45,664 bases of DNA from the NCBI GenBank assembly GCA_040905865.1, contig JBBDQU010000024.1, positions 1 through 45,664 of the forward strand, written 5' to 3'. How positions within the stretch are numbered: the stretch's first letter is position 1; the number at the start of each line of letters is the position of its first letter. Positions 31,852 to 40,963 of this stretch are shown piece by piece. Origin of the DNA: Alphaproteobacteria bacterium. Its GTDB lineage: Bacteria > Pseudomonadota > Alphaproteobacteria > UBA8366 > GCA-2717185. Under the pieces are notes generated by a model. That model was given only the letters and a program-made list of their open reading frames with translations. It did no database searches and was not told the origin of the DNA. A program made the translations under genes and the position numbers.

Positions 31852-33903
31852 TTATTGTCGGGCTTTTGAGCGTCCACCCGATGACACATCGTCTGTGCCG
31901 TCGTTTCCGGCAGTACGCGCGCGCGGTGGCGCGGCTCCCTGGAATGGTTCGGCGCCGTGGTTGAACTGTGCGTTCACGCGACAGTCGCCACACATCTTCA
32001 GCCTGTCCGCCGCGGCCGGATCACGGAATATCGGATGGCTTCCGGCGAGCTGCGCAACGACGCGTTCGATCGAGGCGCGGGTACCGAACGGCGTACCGCA
32101 TCGAACACATTCGAACGGCTCCTCTTCTTTCAATACGCTCGGTCGACGGGTATCCTCGCCGAACCGCAGACGCGGGGCGAGCGTGATGGCTCCTTCGGGG
32201 CAGGTCGCATGGCAAAGCCCGCATTGCACGCAGCAATCTTCGACGAACGTAAGCTGTGGCATTTCGGGATTGTCCCCCAGCGCGCCTGTTGGACAGGTCG
32301 GCACGCAGGCAAGACAAAGCGTGCAGGCGTGCTGGTCTACCGAAATTGCTCCGAATGGCGCGCCGTCCGGGAGGTCTATCGCGTCGGTTGAACGTGGCGC
32401 CGCATCATGCAAGGCGCCCAGCGCCAGCCTGATCACATCGCGGGGTTGGCCCGCTGGCCTGAAACCTGCGGCTGCCGGATTGGCGTCCGGCACATCGTCA
32501 TATAACCACTCCTCCAGGGCTATCGGATCAATGTCTTCCCACAGCCGCACCCGTCCTGCGCCGTAGCCCAGTCCTTCGGTTACCGCGCATGCCAAAGACA
32601 CCGATTTCCGAAGCGCCTCGTTTCCGGCAGCGGCGGCTGGGTCTGCTACGAGGATGACACGGGTTGCGCCGAAAGCGAGGGCCGGCAAGGTGAGGTCGAG
32701 ACCCGCCTGGCCGGGCTCGTCCACGATGAAGGGCAGCACGTGAGCCGGCAGCCCCCGGCTGCAATGAGACATCAGCCGGATCGCCTCCGCACCACGTTTT
32801 TTATCATGGATAAGAACCACCGGCGCTTTGCCGCCGGCATCACGATAGGCAAGAAGGAGGCTTCGCATTCGTTCACCCTGTCTTTCGGCAGCTGCCTCAA
32901 AATAGGTCGCAGCACCGGTCGGACATACGGAATGACAGAGTGCGCAGCCGTCGCAGATTCCCGCGTCGATAGCGACAACGTCCTTGTCCGGACTGATGGC
33001 CGAGAGCGGACAGGCATCGAGGCAACGCGTGCAGCCTTGCAGTCCATTGCGCGCATGTGCGCAGCGATCGGGTCGATAATTAACATAGACGGGTTTTTCG
33101 AATTCCCCCACCAGGCCCACGGCGTCGAATAATGCCCTTTCGACGGCGGCCGGATTTCCCGGATCGGGACGCAAATAGCCATGACGCCTTTCGCCACCCG
33201 GGAGTAGAGGCGTACCGCCGCTCAGGTCGACGACAATATCGCAACTGGCGGTAGCACCATCATGCGTTGCCCCAAAGCCAAGACCGCCGCGTGAGGACGG
33301 CGATACAGCGGCATAGCCGTCTACCCTGAGGTCGAACCGGCCAAGGTACCCGCTCAGTGTGACAACGCGTCCTGAAAAAATGGGGAACGCCACGCTGTCC
33401 GTGCTGACGATACTGTCGCCGGACCCGCGGGTATCCAGAAGCAATGTTACGTCAAGCCGTTGCGCAAGGCGTGCCGCCGCGTCCAACGCTGTCTGATCCC
33501 GCCCGTAGACAAGACACCGTCCCTCAGAGGTTAATGTCATCGTATCGGTAGTTACCGGGTCATCCACCGCCGCGGCGAGGAGCGCTGCAATCTTGGGCAA
33601 AGCGTCTCCGGCACGTTCCGACCAGCCGGCGCTTTCGCGTATGTCGACAAATTGTATCGGATCGTCACGGTGGGCTTCAGCAGCCATCTTGCGGAAAAGC
33701 GCTTCCTGGTGACGGCACGCAACAACAATTGGATCGCCGTTTTCCGCGAAGGCCCGGGCCGCGATTTCTCTTTCCGAGCCGCAGAGCGCTGTATGAATGA
33801 TGTCGCCATCTTTTTTCCCAAAATGCCGCGAAAGGCCCGGTCCATCAATGTCCATCGTGCCTTCGCAGTCACAGATCAGGTAACGCTTACCGTTAAATTT
33901 CAT
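31852..33903 (-). CDS. Multi-cluster [4Fe-4S] ferredoxin protein of the formate dehydrogenase locus
   Basis: The product has 683 residues. Four ferredoxin motifs are visible: CxxCxxxCP near 291-298 with Cys281, then CDGCALCHSVCP (317-328), CTLCLACVPTCP and CVQCGLCHATCP in the C-terminal third. CVRCG and CGDC near the end could form another metal site. The middle is Rossmann-like. Proteins of this kind recur beside Tat-exported formate dehydrogenases with DUF3305/DUF3306 and TorD genes. It is cytoplasmic with no signal peptide, so it may feed or take electrons, or assist cofactor insertion; the role is not settled. It is divergent from the DUF3305 gene. Confidence 0.85.
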   Translation of the reverse strand: MKFNGKRYLICDCEGTMDIDGPGLSRHFGKKDGDIIHTALCGSEREIAARAFAENGDPIVVACRHQEALFRKMAAEAHRDDPIQFVDIRESAGWSERAGDALPKIAALLAAAVDDPVTTDTMTLTSEGRCLVYGRDQTALDAAARLAQRLDVTLLLDTRGSGDSIVSTDSVAFPIFSGRVVTLSGYLGRFDLRVDGYAAVSPSSRGGLGFGATHDGATASCDIVVDLSGGTPLLPGGERRHGYLRPDPGNPAAVERALFDAVGLVGEFEKPVYVNYRPDRCAHARNGLQGCTRCLDACPLSAISPDKDVVAIDAGICDGCALCHSVCPTGAATYFEAAAERQGERMRSLLLAYRDAGGKAPVVLIHDKKRGAEAIRLMSHCSRGLPAHVLPFIVDEPGQAGLDLTLPALAFGATRVILVADPAAAAGNEALRKSVSLACAVTEGLGYGAGRVRLWEDIDPIALEEWLYDDVPDANPAAAGFRPAGQPRDVIRLALGALHDAAPRSTDAIDLPDGAPFGAISVDQHACTLCLACVPTCPTGALGDNPEMPQLTFVEDCCVQCGLCHATCPEGAITLAPRLRFGEDTRRPSVLKEEEPFECVRCGTPFGTRASIERVVAQLAGSHPIFRDPAAADRLKMCGDCRVNAQFNHGAEPFQGAAPPRARTAGNDGTDDVSSGGRSKARQ

Positions 33904-34026
33904 GAGCCCTCCTGTTGAAGAAACGCCTGGAGGACAATTAGGTTCGGGTCCTCGCGCAGTTTACATTCACACCGCCGCCACCATGTTAATAAGGAGCGGG
34001 CGGCAAAAAGGATGAAGGGACGAAAA

Positions 34027-34572
34027 ATGGCTTCCCTTTGGGTCGGCATTTTAGTTGAAAAGCGTGCGGCAATTAGTGCATGGCAGAATTGGTCGTGGGC
34101 GGTGCGAGCGGTAATTCCGGTAAAGACGGATATTGCCAGGGAAGAATGGCAAGTCCTGATCAGGGAAGAAGAATATGCGCTGTTCCATACCGGGCATCTG
34201 CCGGTCGAACTGCATCGCGCAGAGACGGCGGCCTATAAGCAAAATCTTGGCATGGAGAATCCTGTCGTTTATGTCGCGGTTCGGCCACATCCTGTGGCGA
34301 CCGGGGAGGGAGCGATCATGCCGTACCTTGTTACTGTTTCTCCCGACGAAGCGATGGCCTGTACAGAAGGCGACGATGCCGTATTTCCCGTAGCGATGCC
34401 TGGTTTCATCCGCGTCTGGCTTGATCGCTTTATTGAATTAAATCATCGGGAAGCGCATTTCGAAAAGCGGAAGCGCAAGGGCGGCGGGGCCGGGGAGCAC
34501 GGCACAGCGCCGACATATGCCGGCCCGTCTGTCGCGCGAGCGGGCTGGGAGATCCCGGATCGTCATGGCTGA
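34027..34572 (+). CDS. DUF3305 protein
   Basis: The product has 181 residues. SLWVGILVEKRAAISAWQNWSW and GFIRVWLDRFIELNHREAHFEKRKRK are characteristic of DUF3305, a family found almost only in formate dehydrogenase loci. It is cytoplasmic. Function unknown; a role in enzyme assembly is likely from context. ATG34027 has AAGGGA upstream and is preferred over ATG34012. It overlaps the DUF3306 gene by 8 bases. Confidence 0.87.
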   Translation: MASLWVGILVEKRAAISAWQNWSWAVRAVIPVKTDIAREEWQVLIREEEYALFHTGHLPVELHRAETAAYKQNLGMENPVVYVAVRPHPVATGEGAIMPYLVTVSPDEAMACTEGDDAVFPVAMPGFIRVWLDRFIELNHREAHFEKRKRKGGGAGEHGTAPTYAGPSVARAGWEIPDRHG

Positions 34573-35050
34573 ACGCGATCGGTTGCTTTTGCGATGGTCA
34601 CGGCGCAAAAAAGAAGCTGTTGCGGACGAGGCGGCGGCGCCGCCACCGGCCCCAAAGGCGGAAACCAAGACGGAAACCGAGGTCGAGCCGGACGAGCCTT
34701 CGGCCCTTCCCGACATCGCATCGCTCGGGCGCGACTCCGACTATTCGGCTTTTATGCGACACGGAGTCGACGACGTATTGCGCAAGAATGCTCTGCGGAA
34801 GCTGTGGCGCGCCGATCCTTCTTTTTCGGAACTTGATGGACTTGTCGAATATGGCGAAGATTACACAGCGAAAGGAGCGATGGGGAGAGTCGTGCGCACA
34901 GCCTGGCGCTTCGGCCTCGGCATGACGGACGCCCTGAAGGCCGATGGAACCGACAGCGATAACGGTTCCGAGGAGCCTTCTGGCGACGACATACAAGCTG
35001 AGCAGAACGATAAGGCCGAATCCGGGCGCGCCGGAAGCGGGACCGTGTGA
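34565..35050 (+). CDS. DUF3306 protein
   Basis: The product has 161 residues. It starts MAERDRLLLRWSRRKKEAV, then has an acidic and Pro-rich linker, a conserved core (DYSAFMRHGVDDVLRKNALRKLWR, GLVEYGEDYT) and a variable tail. It matches DUF3306, again a family of formate dehydrogenase loci. The function is unknown. It overlaps the DUF3305 stop by 8 bases and precedes the TorD-like gene by 10 bases. Confidence 0.88.
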   Translation: MAERDRLLLRWSRRKKEAVADEAAAPPPAPKAETKTETEVEPDEPSALPDIASLGRDSDYSAFMRHGVDDVLRKNALRKLWRADPSFSELDGLVEYGEDYTAKGAMGRVVRTAWRFGLGMTDALKADGTDSDNGSEEPSGDDIQAEQNDKAESGRAGSGTV

Positions 35051-35060
35051 TGGAACAGTG

Positions 35061-35660
35061 ATGTCGGAACCGGATCGCGACAACCAGGCGCGCAGTCGAT
35101 ACTACATGCTGCTCGGTCGTCTTCTGGCCAGGCCGCCTGACCGAATGCTGCTCGATATGCTGCGCGGCTTCGATGGGGACCGCGGCCCCGTCGGGGCGGC
35201 ACTGGATGAAGTCGCGCTGGCGTCGGCGGAGACTGACGAATGCGAGGCGCGACGTGCGTATGAGACGATCTTCATCGGCGTCAGCCGCGGCGAACTGATT
35301 CCCTACGCATCCTATTATCTGACGGGCTTTGTCGCTGAGCGGCCCTTGGCCAAGCTTCGTAGCGACATGGCGTTACTCGGGATTGCGCGTGCGGAAGGGG
35401 TACATGAATCCGAAGATCACATCGCAGCACTGTGCGAGATGATGGCTGGTATGCTGACAGGTGCATTCGGTACGCGCAAGGATCTGCGTACGGAATCCGA
35501 TTTCTTCGAGGCGCATCTGGCACACTGGGCGCCTCGCTTTTTCGAGGATTTATCCCGAACCAGGCATTCGAAATTCTATGCTGCGGTCGGCGGGTTGGGT
35601 TCCCGCTTTATGGATGTGGAAAACGCATTGCTGCGCTGGCAGCGTGGACGATCCCTATAG
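35061..35660 (+). CDS. TorD/DmsD-family molecular chaperone
   Basis: The product has 199 residues, all helical. ARSRYYMLLGRLLARPPD at the start, YETIFIGVSRGELIPYASYYLTGF and HESEDHIAALCEMM are typical of the TorD family. These bind the Tat signal and the folding catalytic subunit of molybdenum enzymes until the cofactor is in place. The likely client is the FdhA subunit encoded convergently. The start is the ATG giving MSEPDRDN. Its end overlaps the small coupled ORF by 6 bases. Confidence 0.9.
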   Translation: MSEPDRDNQARSRYYMLLGRLLARPPDRMLLDMLRGFDGDRGPVGAALDEVALASAETDECEARRAYETIFIGVSRGELIPYASYYLTGFVAERPLAKLRSDMALLGIARAEGVHESEDHIAALCEMMAGMLTGAFGTRKDLRTESDFFEAHLAHWAPRFFEDLSRTRHSKFYAAVGGLGSRFMDVENALLRWQRGRSL

Positions 35661-35777
35661 GCGCACATTCTCTGTGGAATTGAACCGGGCGCTGTCGATT
35701 TCCACGGCATTCAGCGCGAAACCGGCCGCAATAGCGACTCCGATCGCAACACAGGTACCGGCAAGAAACATTTTCAT
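35655..35777 (-). CDS. 40-residue membrane peptide coupled to fdhC
   Basis: The product has 40 residues. A hydrophobic segment (about 3-24, LAGTCVAIGVAIAAGFAL) is followed by a short polar end, SARFNSTENVRL. The ATG overlaps the fdhC stop codon (ATGA), so it should be translated with the enzyme's membrane subunit. The sequence is too short for family assignment. It could be a small membrane subunit or an assembly peptide. It overlaps the convergent TorD gene by 6 bases. Confidence 0.6.
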   Translation of the reverse strand: MKMFLAGTCVAIGVAIAAGFALNAVEIDSARFNSTENVRL

Positions 35778-36958
35778 GGGTTCTTCCCCCGACTGTCGAT
35801 TTCATTCTGTACCCACAGCGAATGGTGTTCCTCGGCCCAATTGCGGTCGACGTCGCCGGACCACATCGCGTCTATTGCGCCGACCATGCCTACAGTACCG
35901 ATGTAGATATGGCCGATAATCACCGCGGTCATTATCAGGCCAAGCGCGGCGTGGACGATCAGGGCCCACTGCATGCCCTCGATACCGAACCAGAAGAACG
36001 GGAACATCAAGGTAAGCCCGCTCAGGATGAGCAATCCACCGCCGATAAAAACGCTCCAGAAGATCAGCTTCTGGCCGGCATTGAATTTTTCGGCGGGCGG
36101 GTTTTCGCTCTTGTCGCTCATGAATCCGCCGCCGCGCTTCAACCACTGCCAATCGACCTTCTTCGGTAGATTGCGACCCGTCCACATCACGACCATGCAG
36201 AGGAGCCCCAGGGCGAAGGCGACAGAGAAGGCCACGTGGGTGTAGAGGCTCGCCTGAGCGAGCCACCTGTAAGCGACAGCGCCCATCCAGGGTTTCAGGA
36301 GCATCTGGCCGTAGAGCAGAACCAGACCCGTTAGCGCCAGCATGACGAAACTTGACGCGGTGAACCAGTGGTTGGCGCGCTCGAGCGGCTCGAAGCGGCG
36401 GACCGTTTTTCCGCTGAATCCCTCCTTGAGGGGGATCCTGCCCCGGATCAGAAGGAACAGCGCCAGCAGCAGTGAGAACCCGAAGATCACCCAGCCGCCG
36501 CCATAGGTGATTTCGTGGTTATGGAGCCGCCGCCAGTCGCGTCCCTGCGGCTGCTGCAGCATACTGGCGCGGGGATCGGCGAGTGTGGGCGAGATACCGT
36601 TGATGAACCCTCTGTCGCGCAGCATCTGCCAGTCCCGGTCTTCATCCGCAAGCCACTGTCGGGTCAGTTCGGCTGGCGCGATGCCGGAACTGCGGGCTTC
36701 CAAATCTGTACCGAATACAGGATTGCTGCGCGCGCCATCGGGCGAGGGGCCCGATTCGCCGCGATAACGCTGTAGCCGCGTTCGTTCCCGAAACACCTGT
36801 TGCGCCGGTTCGTCGGACGGCAGCATATCCTGCGGCCCCCCATCGGTAACACCGCCGGTCGGTACGATCACAGGCTGATGCCCAAAGGTTCCGGCGATGG
36901 TCAGTCCGAGCAGGGCCCCGACGACAATAACGGTAATCGCGGCGCCAATCCGTACCAT
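35774..36958 (-). CDS. fdhC: Formate dehydrogenase gamma subunit (cytochrome b)
   Basis: The product has 394 residues. An N-terminal anchor (about 5-25) is followed by a periplasmic stretch of about 120 residues, then four membrane helices of the cytochrome b561 type. Candidate haem ligands are His in ERANHWFTASSF, YTHVAFSVAFALG and IGHIYIGTVG. It anchors the catalytic dimer to the inner membrane and passes electrons to quinone. The gene follows fdhB after 15 bases and ends in an ATGA overlap with the small ORF. Confidence 0.9.
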   Translation of the reverse strand: MVRIGAAITVIVVGALLGLTIAGTFGHQPVIVPTGGVTDGGPQDMLPSDEPAQQVFRERTRLQRYRGESGPSPDGARSNPVFGTDLEARSSGIAPAELTRQWLADEDRDWQMLRDRGFINGISPTLADPRASMLQQPQGRDWRRLHNHEITYGGGWVIFGFSLLLALFLLIRGRIPLKEGFSGKTVRRFEPLERANHWFTASSFVMLALTGLVLLYGQMLLKPWMGAVAYRWLAQASLYTHVAFSVAFALGLLCMVVMWTGRNLPKKVDWQWLKRGGGFMSDKSENPPAEKFNAGQKLIFWSVFIGGGLLILSGLTLMFPFFWFGIEGMQWALIVHAALGLIMTAVIIGHIYIGTVGMVGAIDAMWSGDVDRNWAEEHHSLWVQNEIDSRGKNP

Positions 36959-36973
36959 GTCAGCCTCTCTGTT

Positions 36974-37597
36974 TCAGTTGTCGTTCCACTCTTGGCCCGT
37001 GCCGGCCGCTCGCGACCCGTAATAGGCGGTCGACCATCCCCAGGCACCGGAGCCATAGCCACGGTTGGAGACGCGCTCTTTATAGATTTCACCGACTTCG
37101 TCGCCGTCGCCGGCGAGCAGCGCGCGTGTGGAGCACATCTCGGCGCAAAGCGGCAGCTTGCCCTCGGCGATCCGGTTGCGGCCGTATTTTTCGTACTCGG
37201 CCTCGGAGCCGTTATCTTCCGGTCCACCGGCGCAGTAAGTGCACTTGTCCATTTTTCCGCGGCTGCCGAATGTCGTCGCCTGTGGATACTGCGGTGCGCC
37301 AAACGGACAGGCATAATAGCAGTACCCGCAACCGATACAGATATCCTTGGAATGGAGGACAATTCCGATTTCGGTTTGATAGATGCAATCGACCGGACAC
37401 ACCGCGATGCAAGGCGCGTCCGTGCAGTGCATGCAGGAAATTGAAATCGATTTCTCCGCCGGTGTGCCGTCATTCAGTGTGACGAGGCGCCGCCGGTTCA
37501 TGCCCCACGGCACCTCGTGCTCGTTCTTGCACGCCGTGGTGCAGGCATTGCATTCGATGCACCGCTCGGCATCGCAGAGAAATTTCATGCGGGCCAT
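36974..37597 (-). CDS. fdhB: Formate dehydrogenase beta subunit (four [4Fe-4S] clusters)
   Basis: The product has 207 residues. The cysteine groups CIECNACTTACKNEHEVPW, CMHCTDAPCIAVCP, CIGCGYCYYACPFGAP and CTYC with a later C-x3-C (CAEMC) give four cluster sites. It links the molybdenum subunit to the cytochrome b subunit. It has no signal peptide, as expected for a partner carried out with FdhA by the Tat system. It follows fdhA after 10 bases. Confidence 0.94.
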   Translation of the reverse strand: MARMKFLCDAERCIECNACTTACKNEHEVPWGMNRRRLVTLNDGTPAEKSISISCMHCTDAPCIAVCPVDCIYQTEIGIVLHSKDICIGCGYCYYACPFGAPQYPQATTFGSRGKMDKCTYCAGGPEDNGSEAEYEKYGRNRIAEGKLPLCAEMCSTRALLAGDGDEVGEIYKERVSNRGYGSGAWGWSTAYYGSRAAGTGQEWNDN

Positions 37598-37607
37598 GAC
37601 GGCTCTC

Positions 37608-40496
37608 CTATCCAGTACTGATGCGGCACAGGGTTCCCTTTGATTCCTGCATAAAGGTCACGACATCGTAGCCGTACGTCATGGCCGTATTCGCGGCCTC
37701 GCCCATGACATATGGCGCCGCGCCGGGCGGATAGCGGGCGCTGATATCCTCGCCCATCCAGTACCCTCCGAAATGGAACGGCATGAATACCGTGCCGGAA
37801 CCGACACGTTCGGTGATCATGGCTGCGACACGGACGCGCGCGCCTTCAGGCGTATGCACCCAGATCATGTCGTCTTGCACGATGTCGTGTCTGGCGGCCT
37901 CGCGCGGATTGATTTCCGCGAACATCTGCTGCTGCAGCTCGGCAAGCCATTTGTTCGCACGTGTTTCGTCGCCGCCGCCTTCATACTCAACCAGACGTCC
38001 GGTTATCAGGATAAGCGGGAATTCGCGGCTTACGTCACGCTCCTGAATTGACTGGAAGAGCACGGGCAGCCGATAATCGCGGCGATCGCTATAGGTCCCG
38101 TATTTCGGCAGAAGATCGCGACGCCGTGTATAAAGCGGCTCGCGGTGGACGGGCACCGGATCGGGAAACGTCCAGATTGACGCACGGGCGCGCCCGTTGC
38201 CGTAAGGCGCACAGCCATGGGCGATGGCAACCCGCTGGATTCCGCCGGAAATGTCCGTTTTCCAGTTCACCCTGTCGAGCGTATCGTCCTCCGCAACTCG
38301 GCGGATCGTTGCCATTTCCTCGGCGGTTAGGTCGCTTTCCCACCCCAGCCGGCGAAGCATTCCATATGAAAATTCCGGGTATCCGTCCTGGATATCGGAA
38401 CCTTCCGGCCAGCTGTCCTCGGCCAGAAGAGTGTCGCCTTCATGCTCGACGCCCCAGCGAGCGCGATACGGAACGCCGCCCTCAGCCACCGGCTTGCTGA
38501 TGTCGTAGAGCAACGGCGTGCCGGGATGTTTCATCTCCGGCGTACCCCAGCATGGCCACGGGAGGCCGTAATATTCGCCCTCCACCGGGCCGCTCATGCC
38601 GCGTGTCGTGGTGCTGTCGAACTTGTCCTGATGCTGCATGTGCAGTTTTAGCCGCTCCGGCGACTGCCCGCTGTATCCGACGGTCCACATGCCGCGATTT
38701 ATCTCGCGCAGAATGTCCTCCGGCACAGGTTTGTCCTGCTCGACGTTGATATTCCGGCACAGCTCTTGCTCGAAGCCGAATTTCTTTGCGAACAAATAAG
38801 TGATTTCATAATCGGACTTCGCTTCGAAAACCGGATCGACGACTTTTTCCCGCCATTGAAGCGCCCGTTGCGAGTTCGTGACCGACCCCGCGCATTCCAT
38901 CGTGCTGCCAGCAGGTAGCAGGTACGTTCCGTCCCTCCGGTCCGACAGGACCGAAGTCAGTGTGGCCACCGGATCCCAGACGACGAGAAGGTCGAGCTTG
39001 TCCAGGCCTTTCTTCAGATCGGGCTGGCGGGTCATGGAATTCGGCGCATGACCCGCGAAGACCATGGCGCGGATGCGGTCAGGCTGATCCAGGTCCTGCA
39101 CGTCTTCGAGAACGCCGTCGAACCAGCGCGAGACCGGTATTCCCTTGGTTTCCATAAATTCCTGGTTGAAGAAGCGTCCCTTCAGCCACTCGTAGTTCAC
39201 ATTCCAGACGCGCGACCAATGCTTCCAGGCTCCTGTGCTCAACCCGTAGTAGCCGGGCAGATCGTGGCACAGCAGGCCCAGGTCCGTTGCGCCCTGCACA
39301 TTGTCATGACCACGAAAAATATTCACGCCGCCGCCCGACTGGCCCATGTTGCCTAGCGCAAACTGCAGGATGGCGGCGGCTCGGGTATTGTTGTTGCCGA
39401 TATGCGACTGGGTAAGGCCCATGCACCATACCAACGCACCAGGCCGGTTTTCGTGCAGCATGCGGGCGATGCGGCGTACCTGTGACGGTCGGACGCCGGT
39501 TATGTGTTCGACTTCGTCCGGCGTGTATTCGGCAACGACCGCGCGCACCTGATCCATGCCATAGATCCGCTTCTCTATGTGGGCCCGATCCTCCCAGCCA
39601 TTTTCGAAAATGTGCCAGAGAATACCCCAGATGAAGGCGACGTCGGTACCAGCCCGGACCCTGACATATTCGTTGGCATGCGCTGCGGTGCGGGTAAATC
39701 GGGGATCGACGACGATAATCTTCGCGCCCTTTTCCTTGGCATGGAGTACATGCAGCATGGAGACAGGATGAGCTTCCGCCGGATTGCCGCCGATGATGAA
39801 AATGCACTTCGAATTGTGCATATCGTTGAAACTGTTTGTCATCGCGCCATAGCCGAACGTGTTCGCGATACCGGCAACCGTCGTTGAATGGCAAATCCGG
39901 GCCTGGTGGTCGACATTGTTCGAACCCCAGAAGGCCACGAACTTGCGGAATAGATAGGCTTGTTCGTTGGTGAATTTCGCGGAGCCGAGCCAGTAAACGG
40001 AATCCGGACCCGATTCCGCGCGAATCTCCAGCATTTTGTCGCCGATCTCATCAATCGCCTGGCTCCACGGAATACGCTGCCAGGTGCCGCCGACGAGTTT
40101 CATCGGATACTTGAGGCGACGCTCTCCGATAACGAGTTCGCGCGTGGAGGCGCCTTTGGCGCAGTGCGTACCCATGTTTACCGGGCTTTCAAACGCCGGC
40201 TCCTGCCCTATCCACACGCCGTTCTGCACTTCTGCCCAGATACTGCAGCCGACGGCGCAGAACGGGCAAACCGTCTTTTTCCGCTCGATTTGACTGTCAC
40301 TGTATGATTCTTGAGCGTCAGCCCTTTTCACCATGGTGAATTCGAGAGCCGCTGCGGCTGGAATTGACGCCGCCGCCACGCCCGATCGCTTCAGGAAAAC
40401 GCGCCGGGAGACCCGTGCCGGAGGCCCCTTTTTCGTGTCGGTCGACCAATTCAGGCCGGATCGGGATTTCGGTGCAGTGCTCGTTTTCAAAGGCAT
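37608..40496 (-). CDS. fdhA: Formate dehydrogenase alpha subunit, Tat-exported, Cys type
   Basis: The product has 962 residues. The Tat signal contains SRRVFLKRS (30-38). One [4Fe-4S] site is formed by Cys77, Cys80, Cys84 and Cys112. The active-site Cys202 lies in ARICHSTTVAGIANTFGYGA, next to His203; this position is selenocysteine in E. coli FdnG and Cys here, so no Sec machinery is needed. It binds bis-molybdopterin (or tungsten) and oxidises formate to CO2 in the periplasm. The partner subunits, TorD chaperone and Mo uptake genes surround it. The Tat tail and ModABC support molybdenum. Confidence 0.95.
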   Translation of the reverse strand: MPLKTSTAPKSRSGLNWSTDTKKGPPARVSRRVFLKRSGVAAASIPAAAALEFTMVKRADAQESYSDSQIERKKTVCPFCAVGCSIWAEVQNGVWIGQEPAFESPVNMGTHCAKGASTRELVIGERRLKYPMKLVGGTWQRIPWSQAIDEIGDKMLEIRAESGPDSVYWLGSAKFTNEQAYLFRKFVAFWGSNNVDHQARICHSTTVAGIANTFGYGAMTNSFNDMHNSKCIFIIGGNPAEAHPVSMLHVLHAKEKGAKIIVVDPRFTRTAAHANEYVRVRAGTDVAFIWGILWHIFENGWEDRAHIEKRIYGMDQVRAVVAEYTPDEVEHITGVRPSQVRRIARMLHENRPGALVWCMGLTQSHIGNNNTRAAAILQFALGNMGQSGGGVNIFRGHDNVQGATDLGLLCHDLPGYYGLSTGAWKHWSRVWNVNYEWLKGRFFNQEFMETKGIPVSRWFDGVLEDVQDLDQPDRIRAMVFAGHAPNSMTRQPDLKKGLDKLDLLVVWDPVATLTSVLSDRRDGTYLLPAGSTMECAGSVTNSQRALQWREKVVDPVFEAKSDYEITYLFAKKFGFEQELCRNINVEQDKPVPEDILREINRGMWTVGYSGQSPERLKLHMQHQDKFDSTTTRGMSGPVEGEYYGLPWPCWGTPEMKHPGTPLLYDISKPVAEGGVPYRARWGVEHEGDTLLAEDSWPEGSDIQDGYPEFSYGMLRRLGWESDLTAEEMATIRRVAEDDTLDRVNWKTDISGGIQRVAIAHGCAPYGNGRARASIWTFPDPVPVHREPLYTRRRDLLPKYGTYSDRRDYRLPVLFQSIQERDVSREFPLILITGRLVEYEGGGDETRANKWLAELQQQMFAEINPREAARHDIVQDDMIWVHTPEGARVRVAAMITERVGSGTVFMPFHFGGYWMGEDISARYPPGAAPYVMGEAANTAMTYGYDVVTFMQESKGTLCRISTG

Positions 40497-40536
40497 TAAG
40501 TTCGGTTTCCTCCGCCCGACAAAGCAACCGCTTCAA

Positions 40537-40758
40537 TCAGAAGCGCGAGAGGCGATAAAATTCACGAATGTGGTCCGTTTCCCGATAAATCGGCTGATAG
40601 GGATCAGACCTTCCGGTGACGTCCTTCGGCGCAACGTCAGTCCCCAGGGTAGAGGCGACCAGCCCGCCAGTCGTCGCTGTAGCGGCGGACCACGAAATGA
40701 AGGAGCGCCTGTTCAACAGCGGCTTCCCTCCTGAACTGTGCTGTCTGCTCCGTGACAT
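40537..40758 (-). CDS. Formate dehydrogenase region Tat-signal peptide protein (FdhX-like)
   Basis: The product has 73 residues with a Tat-type signal (NRRSFISWS) followed by a short tail ending in HIREFYRLSRF. It is of the known kind of small Tat-signal proteins that precede formate dehydrogenase alpha genes; a chaperone or quality-control role has been suggested but not proven. AGGAG lies ten bases before the ATG; a longer start at 40785 is less likely. It is the first gene of the minus-strand fdh operon. Confidence 0.85.
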   Translation of the reverse strand: MSRSRQHSSGGKPLLNRRSFISWSAATATTGGLVASTLGTDVAPKDVTGRSDPYQPIYRETDHIREFYRLSRF

Positions 40759-40963
40759 GTACTTCCCACTCCTGATGGCGTGCATGGGACGGTCGGCTCT
40801 TCAATAGAACGGATGGCAGTTTGTTAGGTTCCAGCTTTTAAAAAATTTGCATGCGTGCGTCAGGCATAGGTGCCCTTGCTATCCGGAAATTCCGAATGAG
40901 CGGAACCACGTTCGATTGATCGAGTTTATGCTTCGACAGTCGCGATCAGGAGCGGAGGCGGAC

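Noticed and set aside
39880-39905. Selenocysteine codon in the formate dehydrogenase
   Set aside because: The active-site position is an ordinary Cys codon, so no Sec insertion is needed.
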